Positions 9,249 to 18,770 of a stretch of DNA of 64,000 bases are shown here, piece by piece (the stretch's first letter is position 1; every line of letters starts with the position of its first letter). Location: positions 558,001 to 622,000 of the forward strand of contig NZ_JAUFQJ010000004.1 of NCBI RefSeq assembly GCF_030409685.1. Reading direction: 5' to 3'. A model generated the notes under the pieces. That model saw only the letters and a list, made by a program, of their open reading frames with translations, was not told where the DNA came from and did not search any database. Source of the DNA: Ferruginibacter paludis (GTDB lineage Bacteria; Bacteroidota; Bacteroidia; Chitinophagales; Chitinophagaceae). Both the position numbers and the translations under genes were made by a program.

Positions 9249-9739
9249 TGTTGTTTTTTAAAATGTATGTTTCGTGAAAATTGTTGTACCGGATTCTTGA
9301 AAATGGGATCACTCATCTCAAACACTGCACAGGTGGTTATTGAATCTTTTCTGAAAGAGTTCAGCATCACCACGCACTTCTTTTTATTCTGATAAAAATT
9401 GCCAATCGCCAAAGTAGATACCCATCCATCCCACACCTGTTCCGTCATTATCCTGGCCGGTTTTTTATTGGCTTTATTCAACCGCTTTACAACCTGTTCA
9501 TTCCACTGGCTGATAATACCGGTCATTGCATCCCTTTTTGCAGGAAGACTTTTATACAGCGTAATTGTACAAAAATTGATGCTGGTACTTGTCATATTAA
9601 ATTGTACCCTGGATGGTAACTCACTTTTTATAAAAACCTCAGGTGTCTGGTAAGTGAATACATCAAAGCTATTGGTTTGCGCAACGGCCTGAATGGTGTA
9701 ATTTAAGAGTACAAGGTAAAGCAGGATGGAACGTTTCAT
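9245..9739 (-). CDS. Secreted single-domain protein, set 1 ('GWKKE' family, short form)
   Basis: I place the start at 9737-9739 rather than at an earlier in-frame codon near 9841, because a signal peptide begins there (MKRSILLYLVLLNY, ending VA-Q) and the predicted promoter lies between. The mature part is one domain of about 145 residues. It aligns by eye with the N-terminal domain of the 468- and 502-residue proteins of set 2: FDVFTYQ here versus FDIVKYT, a similarly placed NFCTITLYKS versus WCVINVTKS, and SQWNEQV versus SEWNEFV. It is the first gene of set 1 and overlaps the next gene by 4 bp. Function is unknown. Confidence 0.78.
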   Translation of the reverse strand: MKRSILLYLVLLNYTIQAVAQTNSFDVFTYQTPEVFIKSELPSRVQFNMTSTSINFCTITLYKSLPAKRDAMTGIISQWNEQVVKRLNKANKKPARIMTEQVWDGWVSTLAIGNFYQNKKKCVVMLNSFRKDSITTCAVFEMSDPIFKNPVQQFSRNIHFKKQQ

Positions 9740-9772
9740 GCAATGATTTTTATTACCGCAATTTGGACAGCA

Positions 9773-9820
9773 TAAAAGTGGGCTTAATTCAGCATATCCT
9801 TTATCCCGTAAAAAAGGGAT
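9773..9820 (-). promoter_or_regulatory. 18-bp dyad operator and -7 element upstream of set 1
   Basis: Positions 9803-9820 read ATCCCGTAAAAAAGGGAT, a perfect ATCCC/GGGAT inverted repeat with an 8-bp A-rich spacer and the best palindrome of the five copies. On the minus strand, after exactly 22 bp, comes CACTTTTA (9773-9780), a weaker relative of TAnnTTTG. The predicted transcript would start near 9769, 30 bp before the start codon. A possible extra half-site (CGGGAT after an A run) lies at 9844-9857. Confidence 0.68.
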
Positions 9821-9943
9821 AATTTTTTTATCAGAAAGCAAGTAAAAAAAACGGGATACCTCTGCCCATTAGAAAGGTTTTGGTTGTATGCTGGTAGCAA
9901 AGTTTTTAATTACTTTATGAAAAAAATTGTTGCTGCAGGGCTT

Positions 9944-9951
9944 TATCTTTG
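9944..9951 (+). promoter_or_regulatory. -7 element for the GNAT gene
   Basis: TATCTTTG is a full match to TAnnTTTG, 15 bp before the chosen start codon at 9967. A TTG at 9927-9929 is closer than the usual -33 spacing, so only the -7 element is supported. Confidence 0.4.
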
Positions 9952-9966
9952 CAGAAACAGGTATAT

Positions 9967-10266
9967 ATGAGCAACGAAATAAAAATCATCAACAACGAAA
10001 AGAGCCTTCACTTTGAAACCCTTTTAAGCAACGGTGAATTTGCGTTTATTGAATACCGCTGGCACAACGGCAATTTGGTATTTATGCATACACTGGTACC
10101 CGAAGGCTTTGAAGGAAAGGGTATTGCTGCCGCGTTGGCCCGGTTTGCCCTGGAATATGCAAAAGAAAAACAATTCAAAATAGTGGTGTACTGTCCTTAT
10201 GTAAATGCATATTTAAAAAAGCATACAGAATACCAGTTTCTTGTCACAAAAAATGAGGTGCAATAA
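9967..10266 (+). CDS. Small GNAT-fold acetyltransferase (NATD1/YjdJ-like)
   Basis: This is a 99-residue soluble protein. I chose ATG 9967 because an earlier in-frame non-ATG start (9949) would overlap the -7 element. The protein matches the short one-domain GNAT family (COG2388): a substrate strand (FAFIEYRWHNGNLVFMHTLVP), the acetyl-CoA loop EGFEGKGIAAAL followed by a helix, and the typical end VYCPYVNAYLKKHTEY. Members are single-domain proteins of 90-110 residues with unknown substrates. It is monocistronic, divergent from set 1. Confidence 0.9.
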   Translation: MSNEIKIINNEKSLHFETLLSNGEFAFIEYRWHNGNLVFMHTLVPEGFEGKGIAAALARFALEYAKEKQFKIVVYCPYVNAYLKKHTEYQFLVTKNEVQ

Positions 10267-10537
10267 TGCGTATCCAACATAATTAAAGCTTGCTTTATTT
10301 TTGTCGTAATACAAACCTTCATAGTTATTTTTCGCTATGGAAAAAAGAGAGTTTTAAATACCTTCTCATTTTTATTATTGAGGTTTTCACCTGAGAAAGT
10401 TTTCATTGTCAGGCAATTAACAAAAAGAAGTTTTACCAGTTTCCGGGATGTTACTCATTTGTTATTGAGGATGCTGATGAGCTCCTTTTAAAAACCTACC
10501 TTTATATTTATCCATCTTAAAAATTGCTGCTATACAT
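10267..10537. other. Intergenic, no gene seen
   Basis: AT-rich spacer between the GNAT gene and a tiny membrane-protein ORF. I found no ORF with coding character, no RNA gene and no strong hairpin. Confidence 0.5.
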
Positions 10538-10648
10538 ATGAAAGAAGACTCACTACAACTCACCATTTTAAAATGGATAGTCAGAACCTCCGTAATCTCC
10601 CTTGCATTACTGGCTGGTTATTTTGCCTTTACCATGGCAGGGAATTAA
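10538..10648 (+). CDS. Possible 36-residue single-span membrane protein
   Basis: ATG at 10538 opens a 36-codon frame ending at TAA 10646-10648. The product has a charged start (MKEDSLQLTILKW), then one hydrophobic span (about residues 15-33, ISLALLAGYFAFTMAG) and almost no tail. It is shorter than common ORF cut-offs. Against it, there is no clear ribosome-binding site and the conservation is unknown. A real small membrane protein and a chance ORF are both possible. Confidence 0.4.
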   Translation: MKEDSLQLTILKWIVRTSVISLALLAGYFAFTMAGN

Positions 10649-10934
10649 TGTGGCTTGGGGACCGGTAAAAGTTTCGCATTTGTGAAAGCATGGGCGTTTG
10701 TTGGATACATTCAACATTGATGGAGGTAAATAAATTTGCAGGAGTTGCAGCATTCATGGCATGCACGAAGGCAGCCTTTTGCTGGACAGAGCGTTCGAAA
10801 CGCTGTATCCATTTAAAACTATTTAATATTCGCATTGGGGTTCAAAATGCCGATCTGGCAATTAAAAAAAATCATTTTCACTCATCTGCTTTTCCATTTT
10901 TTTTACAGATCGATGTAGTCTTAATTCGGCGCTA

Positions 10935-13900
10935 CTACTTTTTTATGGTAAAATAAAATACGCTTCCTTTTCCCTCTTCAGATTGTACCCATATCTTTCC
11001 ACTATGTTGTTCAACAATTTTTTTACAAGTGGCAAGGCCCATGCCAGTACCGGCATATTGCTGTTTAGTATGCAGTCGTTTAAACAGCTGAAAAATTTCT
11101 GCCTGGTGATTTTGGGGGATGCCAATTCCATTATCCTGTATTGCAAATTCATAATTTCGGCTCGTTTCTCTTGCGGAGATTGTTATAAGTGGTTTAATTC
11201 CAGGATGCTGGTATTTAACAGCATTGGAAATCAGGTTTTGAAAAAGCAATACCAGCGGCGTTCTCATGCCATAAATACCTGGCAACGGCTGTACGGTTAC
11301 CTGTGCCTCTTTTTCCTCCAGTACTGCATGTTGTAAAGCTAATATTCCCTTCAGAAGTTCGTTGGTATCGATTGCTTCCCTGATGGTTTCATTGCTTCCT
11401 ATCCTTGCGTAGGTAAGCAGCTGTTTTACCATTTCAGTCATTCTTTCAGAACCATCGATTGCATAATCAATGTATTTTTTTGCTTTGGTATCCAGCTGGC
11501 CTGCATAATTATCCCGCAACAGCAGCATAAAAGAACGTATCATTCGCAGTGGCTCCTGTAAGTCGTGTGAGGCAATAAATGCAAACTGCTCCAGCTCCGA
11601 ATTTTTCTCTAGTAACGCCTTCCTTGCGTCCACAATATCTTGTATTGGCCGTCCCTCCGAAACAATGGCAATTACTTTTCCATCGTCATCAAAAAGCGGT
11701 TTCAGGTTGAAGAGAATATGTATAGGCTTACCATTTCCACTCACAATTTTAAGTTCGTATTCCAGGAATTCACCTTGTGCCGCACGTGCAATTTTACCCT
11801 TCAGTTTTTCCTTCTCCTCAGCAGAAGTTTCCCCCCAATAGCAATCCCATAATTTTCTATTGATCACCATTTCGGGCTTTACACCAGAAAAACGTAAAAT
11901 GGTTTCATTGGCTTCCAGCAGTGTACCATCGGGTGCCAGAAAACCGATGAATGAAAATGTGGAATTGAAAATTCCTTTAAACCGTCTTTCGCTGAAAGCC
12001 AGCAATTGTTCTGCCTGTTTACGTTCCGTTATATCATGCAACGCCATAACGGCACCGGAAACTACGCCATTGGCATCTTTTATCTGGTGCCCGTTAGCGC
12101 TTAAAATACGGGCAATGCCATTTTTAGGAATTATGGCTATCTCTACATTATTAATCTCTCCTTCAACCAGTGTTCTATGAAGTGGCGCCTCTTCCTCTGT
12201 CAGCATGGTAACCCCGTCGGGTTGATAGAGCTGGTAAAAGTCTGCCATATTATTGAAGGCTGTATATTCTGCGGGTAAACCGCACAACTCCCTGGTAGCT
12301 TTATTTAATAAAATTTTTACCCCGTTGGCATCACAGGCTACTACGCCCACATTAATGGTGTTCAGCACCGTTTCAATAAAAGCCTGCTTTTCCTGTAAGG
12401 CTTCAAAAATATTTTTGCGGGCAGTAATGTCAATATGAATTCCAAACATTTTTAAAGGCTTACCCTCTGCTGTAAAGCTGATCACCTTACCCCGGTCCAA
12501 TACCCATACCCATTGTCCGTTCTTATGTTTCATCCGGTATTCGCAATCATAATATTCTGTTTCCCTGTTAAAACAAGCTTTTATCAGCTGGTTCGATATC
12601 GCTCTGTCAACAGGATGCGTCAGCTTTGTCCAGGTATATTTATTAACAGGCTGCAACTCTTCAAGCGTATAGCCCAGCATGCCGGCCCAGCGTTCATTGT
12701 ATATTGTTTCTCCTGTCTGTATATTCCATTCCCACACTGCGGCATTGGTACCTTCTATTACATTAGCCAACGTTTCTTTTTCTTCAACAAGCGAATGCTC
12801 CGCAGCTTTTCTTTCACTGATATTTTCAATCTGACTAATCAGGTGTTGAGGTAACCCTTCGCTACCCTTCACCAATGAGACACTCAGGTTGATCCAGATA
12901 ATAGCCCCGGTTTTGGTATAATAGCGCTTCTCCAGTTTATAATTTTCTATTTCCCCGGTAATCAGCTGGTTTACCAACCCGAGATCAGCTTTTAAATCTT
13001 CCGGATGCGTAATTTGCTGAAAGTTCATTGCCAGCAATTCATCCTGCGTATAGCCAAGCATGTTGCACAGGCTTTTATTTACCCTTAACCATCGCCCCTG
13101 CAAACCCACCAGTGCCATGCCTATAGAAGCGAATTCAAAAGCCGACTCGAATTCGTCCTTTCTTAAACGCAATTCATTTTCTACTTTTTTTATTGAAGAA
13201 ATATCGATTGCAGACATACTTGCCCGCATCTGCCCTTCTCTGTCACGAAAAAGAGCAGAGGAATAGAGTAACGGAAAGCGTTCTCCATTTTTTCGGATAC
13301 CGGTCAGTTCGCCCTGTATCCTCCCATATTCATTTCTTTGTTGAGCAAGCAGCGCAAATTTCGGATCATCAACGTCAATTATATCTCTTCTTTCCAGTGT
13401 TTTCAACACTTCCGGTGAATAACCAAATATACCAGCAGCGGCTTCATTGCAATCAAGTATGGTGCCGGTAGAAGGATCAGTTAAAAAAGCAGCTGTTAAT
13501 GAATTTTCTATAATGGACCGGTATTTTCTTTCACTTCCTTCCAATAGTTCCTGCTGCTCTTTTTGCACTTGTATGTCCTGGAAAGTGCCAAATATCCGCA
13601 CGCACTTTCCATCTTCAAATACCGGTTCTCCTTTTGCCCGCACCCAGCGCACCGTTCCCGCTTGTTGAACAACCTGTAATTCTTCATCATAAGAAACATT
13701 GTGGAGTATAGCCTCATGTACACAACGGCTGATGGTATCGCGGCTTTGGCCTTCCTTGTAAAAATCAACAGCGGTTTGCAAATCGGGAATATAACTATCT
13801 GGCACTCCATGAATCTGCCTGGTAGTTGCCGACCAGTAAAGGGATTGATTTACAATGTCCAGCTGCCATGCTCCGATGCGTGCCACCTGACTGGTTTGTT

Positions 13901-14420
13901 CTAATAGCCCGTTTGTTTTTAACACACCGGCAACCCGCTCCTCCAGCGTTCCAATTTTTTCCCGATTGATTATTTCAAGTGCTGCCTGGCGGGCAAGCGT
14001 TTCCAGCAGTAGAATTTGCTGGTTTGATAGTTGTATTACCCGGCTGGCGATAACTGACAGCGCACCCAATACATTTCCCTCCTTATCATTCAGAGGGATA
14101 GCGGTATAAGCAACCACAACAGCCTGCGCTACCAATGGACTGTCCGAAAAACGGGCTTCGCAACGGGTATCGCTCAGGTTGCAGGCAGTGTTACTTTCTA
14201 TGCAGAACGTGCTAAAAATATCGTCTTCAAATAGTGCCGGAGGAATATTCCCCTGGTATGAAACAATGGCCGTATTACCATTATTCAAAAGTGTGATATA
14301 GGTTACACAATCCGGGCACACGAATGCTGCCAGGCTTGTAATACCATCAAAAAAAGCATCCTTTTTACCTTCAAATAAACTGACTGTTTGATTGGCTGAA
14401 AATGCGGCCGGTGATTCCAT
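10935..14420 (-). CDS. GAF/multi-PAS sensor histidine kinase
   Basis: The 1161-residue soluble kinase has no signal peptide or membrane span. Order: GAF-like domain (about 1-175); six PAS/PAC units (about 195-290, 300-410, 420-535, 545-660, 670-790, 800-920), several ending in the PAC pattern DI(T/S)..K; HisKA (about 935-1000) with phospho-acceptor His952 in SHDLQEPLR; HATPase (about 1035-1160) with N box NLISNAVKYQH, DNGIGIP and the glycine-rich GTGMGLATCKKIV. It probably senses several cytoplasmic cues such as redox or small ligands. It is an orphan: no response regulator is adjacent. The C-terminal frame ends at a lysine pair just before the stop at 10935. Confidence 0.95.
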   Translation of the reverse strand: MESPAAFSANQTVSLFEGKKDAFFDGITSLAAFVCPDCVTYITLLNNGNTAIVSYQGNIPPALFEDDIFSTFCIESNTACNLSDTRCEARFSDSPLVAQAVVVAYTAIPLNDKEGNVLGALSVIASRVIQLSNQQILLLETLARQAALEIINREKIGTLEERVAGVLKTNGLLEQTSQVARIGAWQLDIVNQSLYWSATTRQIHGVPDSYIPDLQTAVDFYKEGQSRDTISRCVHEAILHNVSYDEELQVVQQAGTVRWVRAKGEPVFEDGKCVRIFGTFQDIQVQKEQQELLEGSERKYRSIIENSLTAAFLTDPSTGTILDCNEAAAGIFGYSPEVLKTLERRDIIDVDDPKFALLAQQRNEYGRIQGELTGIRKNGERFPLLYSSALFRDREGQMRASMSAIDISSIKKVENELRLRKDEFESAFEFASIGMALVGLQGRWLRVNKSLCNMLGYTQDELLAMNFQQITHPEDLKADLGLVNQLITGEIENYKLEKRYYTKTGAIIWINLSVSLVKGSEGLPQHLISQIENISERKAAEHSLVEEKETLANVIEGTNAAVWEWNIQTGETIYNERWAGMLGYTLEELQPVNKYTWTKLTHPVDRAISNQLIKACFNRETEYYDCEYRMKHKNGQWVWVLDRGKVISFTAEGKPLKMFGIHIDITARKNIFEALQEKQAFIETVLNTINVGVVACDANGVKILLNKATRELCGLPAEYTAFNNMADFYQLYQPDGVTMLTEEEAPLHRTLVEGEINNVEIAIIPKNGIARILSANGHQIKDANGVVSGAVMALHDITERKQAEQLLAFSERRFKGIFNSTFSFIGFLAPDGTLLEANETILRFSGVKPEMVINRKLWDCYWGETSAEEKEKLKGKIARAAQGEFLEYELKIVSGNGKPIHILFNLKPLFDDDGKVIAIVSEGRPIQDIVDARKALLEKNSELEQFAFIASHDLQEPLRMIRSFMLLLRDNYAGQLDTKAKKYIDYAIDGSERMTEMVKQLLTYARIGSNETIREAIDTNELLKGILALQHAVLEEKEAQVTVQPLPGIYGMRTPLVLLFQNLISNAVKYQHPGIKPLITISARETSRNYEFAIQDNGIGIPQNHQAEIFQLFKRLHTKQQYAGTGMGLATCKKIVEQHSGKIWVQSEEGKGSVFYFTIKK

Positions 14421-15170
14421 ATTTTTGACATAATAAGCAGTATTTTACCGCCTGCTATTAACTCTGTTGGCTGAGAAAGAAAATGGAAGATACGCGACTT
14501 AGTAAAACTGTATCAACAGACTGCTATACGATTTTATTGGTTCGCCCGGCCTGAAGCAAACAATATTTATTATTGCCGCACCGGTTGGATCTTGGATTTT
14601 TTGCCTCAGAAATCAGACAATACTGCAAATTAATTGATACCTGATCTAAGGAGTTAGAAAATCTTCTAATGGAGCTTAGTAGATTCGCTACAAATAATTC
14701 GGGAATAGAAAATGGTGGCGACTTGATGGAGGAGTAAGCAAATTGTGCTACAATATTTACGCTCAATGGTACCCGATAGCTTTTCTTCCACCGATTAATC
14801 CCGGCGAATGGAATTCCTTTCCCTGGCGGGTAATAGTTGATTTTATACAATGCATCAGTAGAATCTTACTAATTAAAAGTAATCGTAGCTAAAACTATCA
14901 GCTTCAAGAACTTTAATGAGCTTCCTGATTATGATTATTGAATGCCACCTGGAATTTCATTGTGATATTTGGCTAATCAGCATAATTGAAAAAGCGAAAA
15001 AAGAAGACTGCCGTTTCACCATTCATACAATAGAGTTGCTGATGGTTCGCATCTTATGGCATTGTTGGGTTGGCGTATGCTCTGCATTATTTTGTACTCT
15101 TTGTAATAATGAGCTACTCAAAGCCCCTGGCTCGAAATATTCCGCGGCCAAATCCGCCAGAAGAATTTAT
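14421..15170. other. 750-bp region without a supported gene
   Basis: This AT-rich stretch lies between the PAS kinase and the GC-rich sox operon. Open frames here (for example minus 14524-14850 and plus 14916-15233) give low-complexity, Cys/Ile/Trp-rich products with no signal peptide or family pattern, so I do not call them. Composition changes sharply at about 15.12 kb. It should hold the kinase promoter and the 3' end of the sox transcript; no clear terminator hairpin was found. Confidence 0.5.
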
Positions 15171-15743
15171 TTATGCCAATATCCACTCCCCCGCTGCATC
15201 TGCCAGCGCCTTCCACAAGTGCAAAGCGAATGAGCTTCTGACCATTACCCTATACCGGAACGGAGCCATGTGCCAGACGATCACCGGCGCCTTTGCCGTG
15301 AGGCCCTGGGAGACACTTGAAACTGGAAAATATTTTTCGCGGAGATCCTGCTCCCAAAGATGGGCAAGCACTTCACGGGCATTAGGTCCTTCCAGTTCAA
15401 TGGTGGTTCGCTGGCCGCTGACATCCGTTACGCTGAAATGATAGTCGTTGTTCAACCGCAGCGGTGACAGCTTCTGCTCAGCTTCCTGGTATCCAACAAT
15501 CAGCCACCAGTCGGGTGCAAGACAGAGGGCATGCGCTTCGCCTCCACCCGGTATTGTAGCCGTCTGGGTCTCACCTGGTTTTCCCGGCAGCTCCATTCCC
15601 AATGCTTCGATTACTGCCGCATGGGTGGAGGTTTCTGGTGCCACACGAAGATCGGTGGTATACAATCCCGGAATTTCAGCAATGGATACCATTGTAACGG
15701 TTCCTACGTTTATTCCTTTCAGCGGACTTTGTTTGATAATCAT
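15171..15743 (-). CDS. soxG: Heterotetrameric sarcosine oxidase gamma subunit
   Basis: The 190-residue protein matches SoxG in length and pattern: an early P-L-x-G-I motif, the segment GEAHALCLAPDWWLIVG, then VTDVSGQRTTIELEGPNAREVLAHL, the GcvT-like core of the subunit. The gamma subunit packs against SoxA in the complex that oxidises sarcosine to glycine, with formaldehyde captured on tetrahydrofolate. It is the last gene of the minus-strand operon, 14 bp after soxA. The order of transcription, soxB-soxD-soxA-soxG, is the canonical one. GC content is high, as in the rest of the operon. Confidence 0.9.
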   Translation of the reverse strand: MIIKQSPLKGINVGTVTMVSIAEIPGLYTTDLRVAPETSTHAAVIEALGMELPGKPGETQTATIPGGGEAHALCLAPDWWLIVGYQEAEQKLSPLRLNNDYHFSVTDVSGQRTTIELEGPNAREVLAHLWEQDLREKYFPVSSVSQGLTAKAPVIVWHMAPFRYRVMVRSSFALHLWKALADAAGEWILA

Positions 15744-15757
15744 AATTCGGTTTTCGG

Positions 15758-18457
15758 TTAGTCTCTCCGGAGATTCTCTTTATCAATAAATACAGCGTCA
15801 CAGATGGTAGCCCGCAACCCTTTTTTTCCGATGGGAACGGCCACCACTTCGCCCATTCGGTTCAGTCCATTGGCTATAAGCGCCAATGCAAACGCATGTC
15901 CCAGTGTTGGTGAATAATAGGAACTCGTAACAAAACCGGTGTGGTTAGTTTTACCCTGCTCATCTGGCTTTGCATCCAGTGCGGTAATGTAGGCTCCTTC
16001 AGGTAGTACTTCGTCCCCCTGTTCCGGCAACAGGCCTACCAGCTGCGGTCTTCCTGCTTGCTGCAGGTAGGGCAATTGCAGAGAGCGCTTTCCGATGAAT
16101 TCCTTCTTCTTAGATACGATCCACGACATGTTGAGGTCATGCGGTGTTTGTGTTCCGTCCGTATCCTGTCCCATGATAACGTAACCCTTTTCCGCCCGCA
16201 ATACGTGCATGGTCTCTGTTCCATAAGCGGTCAGATCGTAGGGACGTCCCAGCGACCACAATCGTTCCCAGATAGAACGGGCATCACTCCAGTCAACGTT
16301 GATTTCAAACGCCAGTTCTCCTGAAAAAGAAATTCGGGCAATACGCACCGTTGTTCCATCGATCGTTGCCATACGGCTATGCATAAAGGGAAATGCTTCT
16401 TTGGAAAGATCAACATTTGTTACCAATTCCTGCAGCAATTGCCTGCTTTTCGGGCCCACCAATGCGATCGTGGAAATATGCTCGGTAACCGAAGTGCAAT
16501 ACACTTTGAGCTCAGGCCATTCGGTTTGCAGCCACTCTTCCAGCCACGCAAGTACCCCCGCAGCGCCTCCTGTAGTAGTGGTCATTAGGTAGTGATTTTT
16601 CCCGAGGCGGGTGGCGACGCCATCGTCAAAAGCGATGCCATCTGCCTTGCACATCAATCCATAACGGCACTGTCCTTCGGGCAATGTAGAAAACATATTG
16701 GTATAAATGCGGTCAAGAAAAACACCGGCATCCTGTCCCTGGATATCAATTTTTCCAAGCGTGGAGGCATCCATGACAGCAACGCCCTCCCTTGCCGCCA
16801 CACATTCCCGCCGAACGGCATCGTCCATGCTTTCTCCTTGCTTAGGAAAGTACCAGGGGCGTTTCCATTGTCCCACGTCTTCGAAGACTGCACCGGCTTC
16901 AACATGCCATGGATGAATTGGTGTAATACGGATGGGATCGGACAACGGTCCACGTTCCCGTCCGGCCAATGCAGCGAACGGCACCGGCACATACGGTGGC
17001 CTGAAAGAAAGGGTACCCACATCAGCAGGCGACAGAACGGAGTTTCCGCCCTGGGCTGTAGCATTCAATTGGCAAAGTGCACCGATAGTGAGCATGCCGC
17101 TGGTTTTGCCCTGGTCGTGTGCTGTACCGATGGTTGTGTATCGTTTGATGTGTTCAATGCTGTGCAAGCCTGCCCCTACCGCACGGCGCAACTCGTGCAA
17201 GGTTGCATCCCGTTGCAGGTCGATGTATGCGTTACGGGCCTGCTCATCATCCAATGCAGGACCAAAGAATACCGCTGGATCATCGTCGCCGCCGAAATCG
17301 CCGGCCAGCATACCGGCAGTTTGGAGCTGGTTAATTGCATGATTTACCAGGAACGCCGCATGTTTCGCACTCCACGTCGGCTTGATGCCGATGTGGGTGG
17401 CCAGGTCAACGATTGGGGTCCAGCCTCCTGAAACGGCCAACAGATCAGCGGTTGTTTCAACTATTTCGTTTGTATTGAGGTCTCGTAGAATGACGCTTTG
17501 CAAAGCCGCTTCTGCATTGGCTGTAGTGTCAAGAACAGTCGTACGAAGGCGGACCGGAATCCCCGCCGCTTTTGCTGCATCAACACTTGCACCCTGTGCA
17601 TCGGGCCGCACATCATAGATAGCATGCACATGCACACCAGCCTGGTGAAGCCTGAGAGCATCACGATATCCCTGGTTGTCGACCGTAACAACAACGGCAC
17701 GTTTAAAGATTCGCACTCCATGCAAGGCAACATAAGTTGCAGCCGCATGAGAGAGCATGATGCCGGGCCTGTCATTATTGGCGAAGATTAACGGGCGCTG
17801 GAATGCACCGGGTGCCAGCACTACCCTGTCGGCACGAATATGCCATACCCTGATGCGGGCACGGTTAAGCGGAGCTGCATCTCCAAGATGATCGCTTCGC
17901 CGTTCAACAGCTACAATATAGTTCTGGTCATACAATCCAGTTGCAGTGCACCTGGGTATATAAGTAAGATTTTTATGTACAAGAATATCCTTCAGCGGTG
18001 ATGGTAATTCCATACCTAGGTGCCGGAGATGTCCTCCGGGTCCCGGCTGGTCGTCAATCAACAACACTTCATGTCCTGCCCGAAGTGCTTCATCCGCCGC
18101 TTTCAATCCGGCAACACCGGCTCCTATCACCAGTGTATCAACATAACGGTTGGCCTTGTCGTACCTTGCCTCATCGGGTAGTTCAGGCAGTGCGCCTATG
18201 CCGGTAAGGCTGCGTGCAGCAAGGCCTTCCGCCATCTCAATCACCGTGGCTGGGCGCATTGATTCCTGCGTACCAGATACCAGTTGAACAAGCGCATTGG
18301 GTTCTTCCACACCCAATCCAACCACGCCGCGTGGACGTCCATGATAAGTACTGTTGGTTATTGTTAGCAAGCCGCTGCGCAATAAGGCAGCCGCCATCGG
18401 CTCGCCTTGTTGTCCCTTGTAAATATTGTCGTCAAAAATGAATGAAATTTCGCTCAT
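15758..18457 (-). CDS. soxA: Sarcosine oxidase alpha subunit
   Basis: The 899-residue protein is slightly shorter than the usual ~965. Order: N-terminal 2Fe-2S-like fold without cysteines (about 1-75, FDDNIYKGQQGEPMAAALL), NAD-binding domain with VIGAGVAGLKAADEAL (about 109-125) and a second Rossmann half to about 470, then a C-terminal aminomethyltransferase (GcvT) domain (about 510-890) that binds tetrahydrofolate. It forms the SoxBDAG complex, which turns sarcosine into glycine, H2O2 and 5,10-methylene-THF. The start overlaps soxD by 4 bp. Long antisense frames inside it (for example plus 16592-17431) are shadows of its high GC content. Confidence 0.95.
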   Translation of the reverse strand: MSEISFIFDDNIYKGQQGEPMAAALLRSGLLTITNSTYHGRPRGVVGLGVEEPNALVQLVSGTQESMRPATVIEMAEGLAARSLTGIGALPELPDEARYDKANRYVDTLVIGAGVAGLKAADEALRAGHEVLLIDDQPGPGGHLRHLGMELPSPLKDILVHKNLTYIPRCTATGLYDQNYIVAVERRSDHLGDAAPLNRARIRVWHIRADRVVLAPGAFQRPLIFANNDRPGIMLSHAAATYVALHGVRIFKRAVVVTVDNQGYRDALRLHQAGVHVHAIYDVRPDAQGASVDAAKAAGIPVRLRTTVLDTTANAEAALQSVILRDLNTNEIVETTADLLAVSGGWTPIVDLATHIGIKPTWSAKHAAFLVNHAINQLQTAGMLAGDFGGDDDPAVFFGPALDDEQARNAYIDLQRDATLHELRRAVGAGLHSIEHIKRYTTIGTAHDQGKTSGMLTIGALCQLNATAQGGNSVLSPADVGTLSFRPPYVPVPFAALAGRERGPLSDPIRITPIHPWHVEAGAVFEDVGQWKRPWYFPKQGESMDDAVRRECVAAREGVAVMDASTLGKIDIQGQDAGVFLDRIYTNMFSTLPEGQCRYGLMCKADGIAFDDGVATRLGKNHYLMTTTTGGAAGVLAWLEEWLQTEWPELKVYCTSVTEHISTIALVGPKSRQLLQELVTNVDLSKEAFPFMHSRMATIDGTTVRIARISFSGELAFEINVDWSDARSIWERLWSLGRPYDLTAYGTETMHVLRAEKGYVIMGQDTDGTQTPHDLNMSWIVSKKKEFIGKRSLQLPYLQQAGRPQLVGLLPEQGDEVLPEGAYITALDAKPDEQGKTNHTGFVTSSYYSPTLGHAFALALIANGLNRMGEVVAVPIGKKGLRATICDAVFIDKENLRRD

Positions 18458-18759
18458 ACCTTCTGGCCCTCCTGCCCGATGTTACCGGGCGATTTTGGTT
18501 GTTCAGTAAAAGGAAGGTATGCCGGTCCGATCTCATGCGTGACAGTATTGCGCCATAAGTTGAACCAGCGGCCACAGCCGGCAAAGTGCACCCACCGCTC
18601 GGCAAGCCAGCCCTTGGGATTAGCCCGGATGTGCAGGTATTTCGCCCAGTCACTGTCGGCCAGGGCATTGGGATCGGGGTAAGCTACGCCGGCCTCGGCT
18701 CCGTAATGGAACTCGGTTTCGTTGCGCAGGCCGCAGTGGGGACAAGGAATATACAACAT
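18454..18759 (-). CDS. soxD: Sarcosine oxidase delta subunit
   Basis: The 101-residue protein carries the zinc site of SoxD: Cys6 and Cys9 in CPHCG, then His58 and Cys62 in RWVHFAGCGRWFN. The intermediate WAKYLHIRANPKG block is diagnostic. This small subunit stabilises the heterotetramer. It lies 11 bp after soxB and overlaps soxA by 4 bp, so the three are probably translationally coupled. Confidence 0.93.
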   Translation of the reverse strand: MLYIPCPHCGLRNETEFHYGAEAGVAYPDPNALADSDWAKYLHIRANPKGWLAERWVHFAGCGRWFNLWRNTVTHEIGPAYLPFTEQPKSPGNIGQEGQKV

Positions 18760-18770
18760 AAAATATTTTT

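Noticed and set aside
10690..10956. 88-codon plus-strand frame
   Set aside because: It overlaps the 3' end of the PAS kinase, and the product is Cys/Phe-rich with no known pattern.
14524..14850. 108-codon minus-strand frame in the gap after the PAS kinase
   Set aside because: There is no promoter, ribosome-binding site or family resemblance; the composition looks random.
16592..17431. 279-codon plus-strand open frame
   Set aside because: It lies antisense to soxA, whose domains are clear. Long antisense frames are expected in the GC-rich sox operon. The product has no family pattern.
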